Part shown: one piece after another, positions 1 to 5,124 of the stretch
Numbering within the stretch: the stretch's first letter is position 1
Layout of the letters: each line of letters opens with the position of its first letter
Source of the DNA: Halovivax sp.
GTDB lineage: Archaea > Halobacteriota > Halobacteria > Halobacteriales > Natrialbaceae
Reading direction: 5' to 3'
Assembly: GCA_007135505.1 (NCBI GenBank)
Contig: SLIS01000414.1
Span: forward strand, 1-5,124
DNA length: 5,124 bases
Made by a program: the position numbers and the translations under genes
The notes under the pieces: generated by a model
Database searches by the model: none
What the model saw: the letters and a program-made list of their open reading frames with translations, nothing else
Told to the model about the DNA's origin: nothing

Positions 1-168
1 CGTCGACAGGGGATCGGGGAAGCGATGAGTTGGGCGGTGCTCCGTGCCGGACGCGAGGCTGGCTGCCACGTCGGGGTGTTGCAATCGTCCGAGATGGGCT
101 ATCCACTCTACGAGCGGATGGGGTTCGAGCCGGTCGTCACCTACCACCAGTTCGCACCAGCCGACTAG
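1..168 (+). CDS. GNAT-family N-acetyltransferase, C-terminal fragment (5' end outside window)
   Basis: Reading frame 1 is open from the left edge to a TAG at 166-168 and gives 55 residues. The fragment opens with RRQGIGEA, which fits the R/Q-x-x-G-x-G/A acetyl-CoA pyrophosphate-binding loop (motif A) followed by its helix. It ends with SSEMGYPLYERMGFEPV, the motif B region common in GNAT proteins, where a Tyr near 'LYERMGF' often serves as the general acid. GNAT enzymes transfer acetyl from acetyl-CoA to an amine on a small molecule or protein. The acceptor cannot be inferred because the substrate-binding N-terminal half is outside the window. The gene converges on acs with a 117-base gap, so the two are not co-transcribed. 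The family call is firm; the function is unknown. Confidence 0.85.
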   Translation, partial: RRQGIGEAMSWAVLRAGREAGCHVGVLQSSEMGYPLYERMGFEPVVTYHQFAPAD

Positions 169-285
169 GTCGGTATGCGAAGTTCAGCAGGGAAACAACC
201 CCGCCCGAACCAACTCGACCGCCCGGTGGAATTCAACCTCCGTGTTCACCAGTTCGTGCCTATCAATTCCCCAGGATTCGGCTTC

Positions 286-2262
<1,977 letters not shown>

Positions 2263-2290
2263 TGTCGCGTGATTGTTCATCAATGAGCAC

Positions 2291-2296
2291 GATAAA
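2291..2296 (-). promoter_or_regulatory. acs: TATA-like box of the acs promoter
   Basis: On the - strand the hexamer reads TTTATC, close to the haloarchaeal TTTAWA-type box, in the most AT-rich part of the divergent intergenic region. It ends 28 bases before the ATG at 2262. With a box centre at about -27, transcription would begin near 2267, giving a leaderless or nearly leaderless mRNA for the 658-residue Acs. That is the main argument for the chosen start. It is inferred from spacing and composition only. Confidence 0.6.
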
Positions 2297-2437
2297 CATT
2301 CTCCCTCGATGGCCGCGGTCGCCGTGGCGCCTCGCCACCGAACCCGGCCATCCGCTTCGTGCCGTCCCATTGACTTCGTGTCGTCCTGCGGATCGCGCGG
2401 GCGCGCAATTGACAAGCCTCGACGGCGAAGCTATCAC

Positions 2438-2444
2438 GGTGGTC
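2438..2444 (+). promoter_or_regulatory. Possible Shine-Dalgarno site for the methyltransferase GTG start
   Basis: GGTGGTC differs at one position from GGTGATC, part of the anti-16S consensus GGAGGTGATC, and leaves two bases before the GTG at 2447 (five after the GGTG core). It supports GTG as the start codon. No clear TATA box sits at the distance a leaderless mRNA would need; a weak AT-rich stretch (AATTGACA, 2407-2414) could give a leader of roughly ten bases. The site is short and could be chance. Confidence 0.3.
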
Positions 2445-2446
2445 GC

Positions 2447-3010
2447 GTGACGAACGACGAGACGCGCCGATGGAAGGAACGGGAAACCGGTTGTGAACCC
2501 GAGACAGTCGCTTCCCGCGACGGCCCCGCAGCGATCGTTCGGACTGCCCTCGCCGACCTCCCGGCGGGACGAGCGCTCGACGTCGCGACGGGCCACGGCC
2601 GAAACGCGCGCTTTCTCGCTGACCGCGGCTGGACGGTCGACGCCGTCGACGTGTCGGGAACGATGCTCGCGGAGGCACGCGAACGGACGTCAGGGTCGAC
2701 GTCGGTCAACTGGATTCTCGCCGACGTCGACAGCTACTGTTTTCGCCCGTCGACCTACGACGTGGTTACGATCAGCTACTTCGACGCTCGCCATCGCCTG
2801 TCGGCGGTGAAAGACGCGCTCGCGCCCGGCGGCGTCCTGTGTTACGAACACCATCTCCTCGCGGACGACGGGTCCGCGGGTCCTGGGGCCCGTTACCACT
2901 TCGAACCGGGCGAACTTCGGGCGACGTGTGCGGACCTGTCGATCGAGCGCTACGCGGAGGTGCCGGCCGACAAGACCGTTCGGCTGATCGCGCGCAAGGA
3001 TCCGCAGTGA
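2447..3010 (+). CDS. Class I SAM-dependent methyltransferase, TehB-like
   Basis: A 187-residue single-domain Rossmann methyltransferase, probably cytosolic, moving methyl from S-adenosylmethionine to an unknown acceptor. Motif I is LDVATGHGRNARFLA (44-58), the glycine-rich SAM loop in the 'GRNA-FLA' form seen in TehB-like and related archaeal proteins. D68 in VDAVDVS is placed to bind the SAM ribose (motif II). LADVDS (91-96) is the adenine-side acidic motif, and LAPGGVLCYEHH (125-136) is the motif before the last core strands. The N-terminal RRWKERETG resembles the 'W-x-ERY..G' opening of relatives, so little is missing. GTG at 2447 is chosen because the frame upstream, though open to 2273, encodes basic, non-acidic sequence (many Arg and Ser) unlike a haloarchaeal protein, and a possible Shine-Dalgarno precedes the GTG. 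The gene is divergent from acs and lies 69 bases before the MOSC gene. Substrate is unknown; tellurite resistance should not be assumed from the TehB similarity. Confidence 0.88.
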   Translation: MTNDETRRWKERETGCEPETVASRDGPAAIVRTALADLPAGRALDVATGHGRNARFLADRGWTVDAVDVSGTMLAEARERTSGSTSVNWILADVDSYCFRPSTYDVVTISYFDARHRLSAVKDALAPGGVLCYEHHLLADDGSAGPGARYHFEPGELRATCADLSIERYAEVPADKTVRLIARKDPQ

Positions 3011-3049
3011 TCGGCCCGCGTCGCCGGACCCGCGACGCAAACGCCAACG

Positions 3050-3055
3050 ATTATC
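3050..3055 (+). promoter_or_regulatory. TATA-like box before the MOSC gene
   Basis: ATTATC sits in an otherwise GC-rich 69-base gap and ends 24 bases before the ATG at 3080, so its centre is at about -27. This is the spacing expected for a leaderless haloarchaeal transcript starting at the ATG. It suggests the MOSC gene can be transcribed on its own and not only by readthrough from the methyltransferase. Inferred from spacing only. Confidence 0.5.
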
Positions 3056-3079
3056 GTCGGGGAGTCGGTACTGTCACCG

Positions 3080-3856
3080 ATGGCCGTCCTCGATCGACTT
3101 CGCGTGTACCCGGTGAAGGCCCTCGACGGAATCGACGTCGAGGCGGCCTCGCTCACGCCCGGCGGTACGCTCGCACGCGATCGCGAGTTCGCCCTGTTCG
3201 ATGGCGACGGCGACGTCGTCAACGGGAAGCGGACGGCGGCCGTTCACGACCTCGAGACGTCGTTCGATCCCGCGTCGGACGAACTCGTCGTCGACGCGCC
3301 GGGGTCGAAGCGGGCGCGATTCGACCTCGGACGGGAGTCGGGCCGCGCCGGCGCCACCCGGTGGTTCGGCGCGTACTTCGACGTGGACGTGACGCTACGG
3401 CGCGATCGGTCGCTCGGGTACGTCGACCGGCGAACGATGGGGCCGTCGGTGATCGCCACGGCGACGCTCGAGGCGGTCGCGGGCTGGTTCGAGGACCTGA
3501 CCGTCGACGGCGTCCGCCGACGGATGCGAGCGAACCTCGAGGTCGGTGGCGTCGAACCCTTCTGGGAGGACCGGTTCGTCGGGACGGACGCGCCGGCCTT
3601 CGAAGTCGGTGGGATTCGATTCGAGGGGGTCACGCCCTGCGGTCGGTGCGTCGTTCCGGAACGCGATCCGAATTCCGGCGAGCGAACGCCCGACTTCCGG
3701 GAGCGATTCGTCGAAAAGCGCGAGGAGACGTTTCCCGGGTGGGCCGACGAGGCGGCGTTCGATCACTTCTACTCGCTGATGACGATCACGCGCGTCCGGA
3801 AAGCTGATCGCGACGGGACGCTCTCCGTCGGCGACGCCGTGTCCGTCGTCGAGTAA
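3080..3856 (+). CDS. MOSC domain protein with MOSC N-terminal beta-barrel domain (YcbX/mARC-like)
   Basis: A 258-residue protein of two domains. The N-terminal beta-barrel (about 1-105) opens with LRVYPVKALDGIDV and has the family's GGTLARDREFAL (28-39). The MOSC domain (about 120-258) shows RANLEVGG (150-157), a WEDRFVG segment (162-168) and TPCGRCVVPERDPNSGE (185-201). The Cys pair C187/C190 followed by 'DP-x-[ST]-G-E' is the hallmark of the YcbX/mARC branch, in which a conserved cysteine binds the molybdenum of the cofactor. Known relatives reduce N-hydroxylated compounds or handle activated sulfur; the substrate here cannot be told. There is no C-terminal 2Fe-2S ferredoxin domain of the kind found in YcbX, so electrons would need a separate partner. 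There is no signal peptide or membrane segment, so it is probably cytosolic. Start: ATG at 3080 begins directly with the conserved first strand and has a correctly spaced TATA-like box. Its stop lies 40 bases from the stop of the converging mutase gene. Confidence 0.92.
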   Translation: MAVLDRLRVYPVKALDGIDVEAASLTPGGTLARDREFALFDGDGDVVNGKRTAAVHDLETSFDPASDELVVDAPGSKRARFDLGRESGRAGATRWFGAYFDVDVTLRRDRSLGYVDRRTMGPSVIATATLEAVAGWFEDLTVDGVRRRMRANLEVGGVEPFWEDRFVGTDAPAFEVGGIRFEGVTPCGRCVVPERDPNSGERTPDFRERFVEKREETFPGWADEAAFDHFYSLMTITRVRKADRDGTLSVGDAVSVVE

Positions 3857-3896
3857 GGTCGGACGGTCGGGACCGAATTCGACTGCCCCGGGGCGA

Positions 3897-5124
3897 TCAA
3901 GCGAGTCCGATCTGCTCCGTGTAGGAGCCGTGTTCGGCCTCGAAGACCTGCATGATCTCGCCCATCGTAGCGTAGGCTTTGACGCAATCGACGATGTAGG
4001 GCATCGTGTTCTCGTCGCGCTGGATGGCCGCACGGAGTGCGTCGAGGGTCTCCGCGACGGCGTCGTCGTCGCGTTCGTCCTTTACCGCCTCGAGGCGGTT
4101 CAGCTGGCGTTCCTTCGTGGCCTCCTCGTCGACGTGGAGGATGTCGGGGCTGGTGTCCTCTTCGAGCGTGTACTCGTTGACCCCGACGACGACCTCCTCG
4201 CCGCGCTCGACGCGCTCCTGGTACTCGTAGGACGCCTCCTGGATCTCGCGGAGGAAGTAACCGTCGTCGATCCCCTGGAGGATACCGTCGCGGACTGAAC
4301 CGTCGCCCATCTCTCGGATCTCTTCGATGTATCGCATCGCCCGTTCCTCCGTCTCGTTCGTGAGCGCCTCGACGGCGAAGGAGCCGCCGAGCGGATCGAC
4401 GATGTCGGCGGTACCGGACTCTTCGGCGATGATCTGCTGGGTTCGCAGCGCGACCCGCACGGCCTTCTCGCCGGGCAAGGCTAGCGCCTCGTCGAAGCTG
4501 TTGGTGTGGAGCGACTGGGTGCCGCCCATGACGCCGGCCAGCGCCTGGATCGTCACGCGAACGACGTTGTTGAGCGGTTGCTGGGCGGTCAGTGACTGGC
4601 CGGCGGTCTGGGTGTGGAACTTCAGGCGCTTCGAGTCTGGGTCCTCGGCGTCGTACCACTCGTCCATCACGCGGGCGTAGATGCGCCGGGCCGCGCGGAA
4701 CTTCGCGACCTCCTCGAAGAACGAGTTGTGGCAGTTGAAGAAGAAGGAGAGCCGCGGCGCGAAGTCGTCGACGTCCAGGCCGCGATCGATGGCGTCTTCG
4801 ACGTAGCCGAAGCCGTCCGCGAGGGTGAACGCGAGCTCCTGGACGGCGGTCGAGCCGGCCTCGCGGATGTGATACCCGGAGACCGAGATCGGGTGGAACT
4901 TCGGCGTCTGCTCGGTGGAGAACTCAACGACGTCGGTGACGAGCGACAGCGAGGGGTCCGGCGGGATCATCCACTCCTTCTGGGCGATGAACTCCTTGAA
5001 CATGTCGTTCTGGAGGGTCCCCCGGATATCTTCGCGCGGGACGCCCTGCTGGTCGGCCAGTGCGACGTACATCGCGTAGATGACCGGTGCGGAGGGGTTG
5101 ATGGTGAAGCTGGTCGAGATGTTC
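3897..5124 (-). CDS. mcmA: Coenzyme-B12-dependent acyl-CoA mutase large subunit (methylmalonyl-CoA mutase family), 5' end outside window
   Basis: The last 408 residues (first full codon at 5123-5121) of the substrate-binding TIM-barrel subunit, reading [13 protein letters not shown] onward. Split archaeal large subunits are about 560 residues, so roughly 150 are missing. Family motifs: [11 protein letters not shown] (35-45 of the fragment), SGYHIREAG (82-90, with Y84-H85 matching the catalytic YH, H244 in Propionibacterium), FAPRLSFFF (121-129), HTQTAG (170-175), NNVVR (185-189), GGTQSLHTN (200-208), DPLGGS (243-248) and GVNEY (314-318). The protein ends at IGLA with no D-x-H-x-x-G cobalamin-binding domain, so it must pair with a separate small B12-binding subunit, as usual in archaea. 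It would rearrange (R)-methylmalonyl-CoA to succinyl-CoA or a related acyl-CoA. Residue 48 is Gln where methylmalonyl-CoA mutases have Arg207, and the surrounding IAQKEW matches isobutyryl-CoA mutases, so the mcmA symbol follows common annotation and the true substrate is open. Confidence 0.9.
   Translation of the reverse strand, partial: NISTSFTINPSAPVIYAMYVALADQQGVPREDIRGTLQNDMFKEFIAQKEWMIPPDPSLSLVTDVVEFSTEQTPKFHPISVSGYHIREAGSTAVQELAFTLADGFGYVEDAIDRGLDVDDFAPRLSFFFNCHNSFFEEVAKFRAARRIYARVMDEWYDAEDPDSKRLKFHTQTAGQSLTAQQPLNNVVRVTIQALAGVMGGTQSLHTNSFDEALALPGEKAVRVALRTQQIIAEESGTADIVDPLGGSFAVEALTNETEERAMRYIEEIREMGDGSVRDGILQGIDDGYFLREIQEASYEYQERVERGEEVVVGVNEYTLEEDTSPDILHVDEEATKERQLNRLEAVKDERDDDAVAETLDALRAAIQRDENTMPYIVDCVKAYATMGEIMQVFEAEHGSYTEQIGLA

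Noticed and set aside
169..285. The 117-base gap between the GNAT and acs stops as a place for a small gene or terminator
   Set aside because: I found no conserved-looking short frame, no clear hairpin and no convincing T-run on either strand.
2263..2415. N-terminal extension of Acs to the ATG at 2415
   Set aside because: The extra residues are basic and low in acidic residues, they extend past the normal Acs length, and the acs TATA-like box falls inside this stretch.
2273..2446. N-terminal extension of the methyltransferase to ATG 2273 or 2309
   Set aside because: The added sequence is rich in Arg, Ser and Pro, lacks family similarity, and would run across the acs promoter. GTG at 2447 gives a normal-length protein beginning at the conserved W-x-ER region.
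2839..3807. A 322-codon frame on + spanning the methyltransferase and MOSC genes
   Set aside because: It is a +1-type shadow: extremely Arg-rich, no domain, and overlaps two well-supported genes in another frame.
3857..3896. Possible bidirectional terminator in the 40-base gap between converging stops (CGGTC-GG-GACCG at 3864-3875 and CCCCGGGG at 3886-3893)
   Set aside because: The first stem has a two-base loop, too small to form as drawn, and there is no T-run on either strand, so no terminator can be supported.
3769..4659. A 296-codon frame on - overlapping the mutase
   Set aside because: Arg-rich shadow in another frame of the mutase gene, whose own frame carries all the family motifs.

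Overview
The window looks like ordinary chromosomal DNA from a halophilic archaeon (Halobacteria). The evidence is high GC with strong G/C at third codon positions, proteins very rich in Asp and Glu (clearest in the acetyl-CoA synthetase and the mutase), short AT-rich TATA-like boxes about 25-30 bases before start codons as expected for leaderless haloarchaeal transcripts, and family relatives typical of that group. I cannot assign a genus. There is no sign of mobile elements, CRISPR, RNA genes or long repeats.

Layout from left to right: (1) the last 55 codons of a GNAT-family N-acetyltransferase on the + strand, ending at 168; (2) converging on it, a complete AMP-forming acetyl-CoA synthetase (acs) on the - strand, 286-2262, with a TATA-like box just upstream; (3) a 184-base divergent intergenic region; (4) a small TehB-like class I SAM-dependent methyltransferase on +, 2447-3010, starting at GTG; (5) a complete two-domain MOSC protein on +, 3080-3856, with its own TATA-like box; (6) converging on that after a 40-base gap, the C-terminal 408 residues of a coenzyme-B12-dependent acyl-CoA mutase large subunit on -, running off the right edge at 5124.

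The genes do not form one operon, since strands alternate. The clearest metabolic link is between acs and the mutase. Acs activates acetate (and probably some propionate) to the acyl-CoA. A methylmalonyl-CoA mutase would convert propionyl-derived methylmalonyl-CoA to succinyl-CoA, as in propionate assimilation or the haloarchaeal methylaspartate cycle. However, the mutase carries glutamine where authentic methylmalonyl-CoA mutases have the carboxylate-binding arginine. That is the signature of isobutyryl-CoA-type mutases, so the usual database label may be wrong. This is the observation most worth following. I see no previously undescribed system here.
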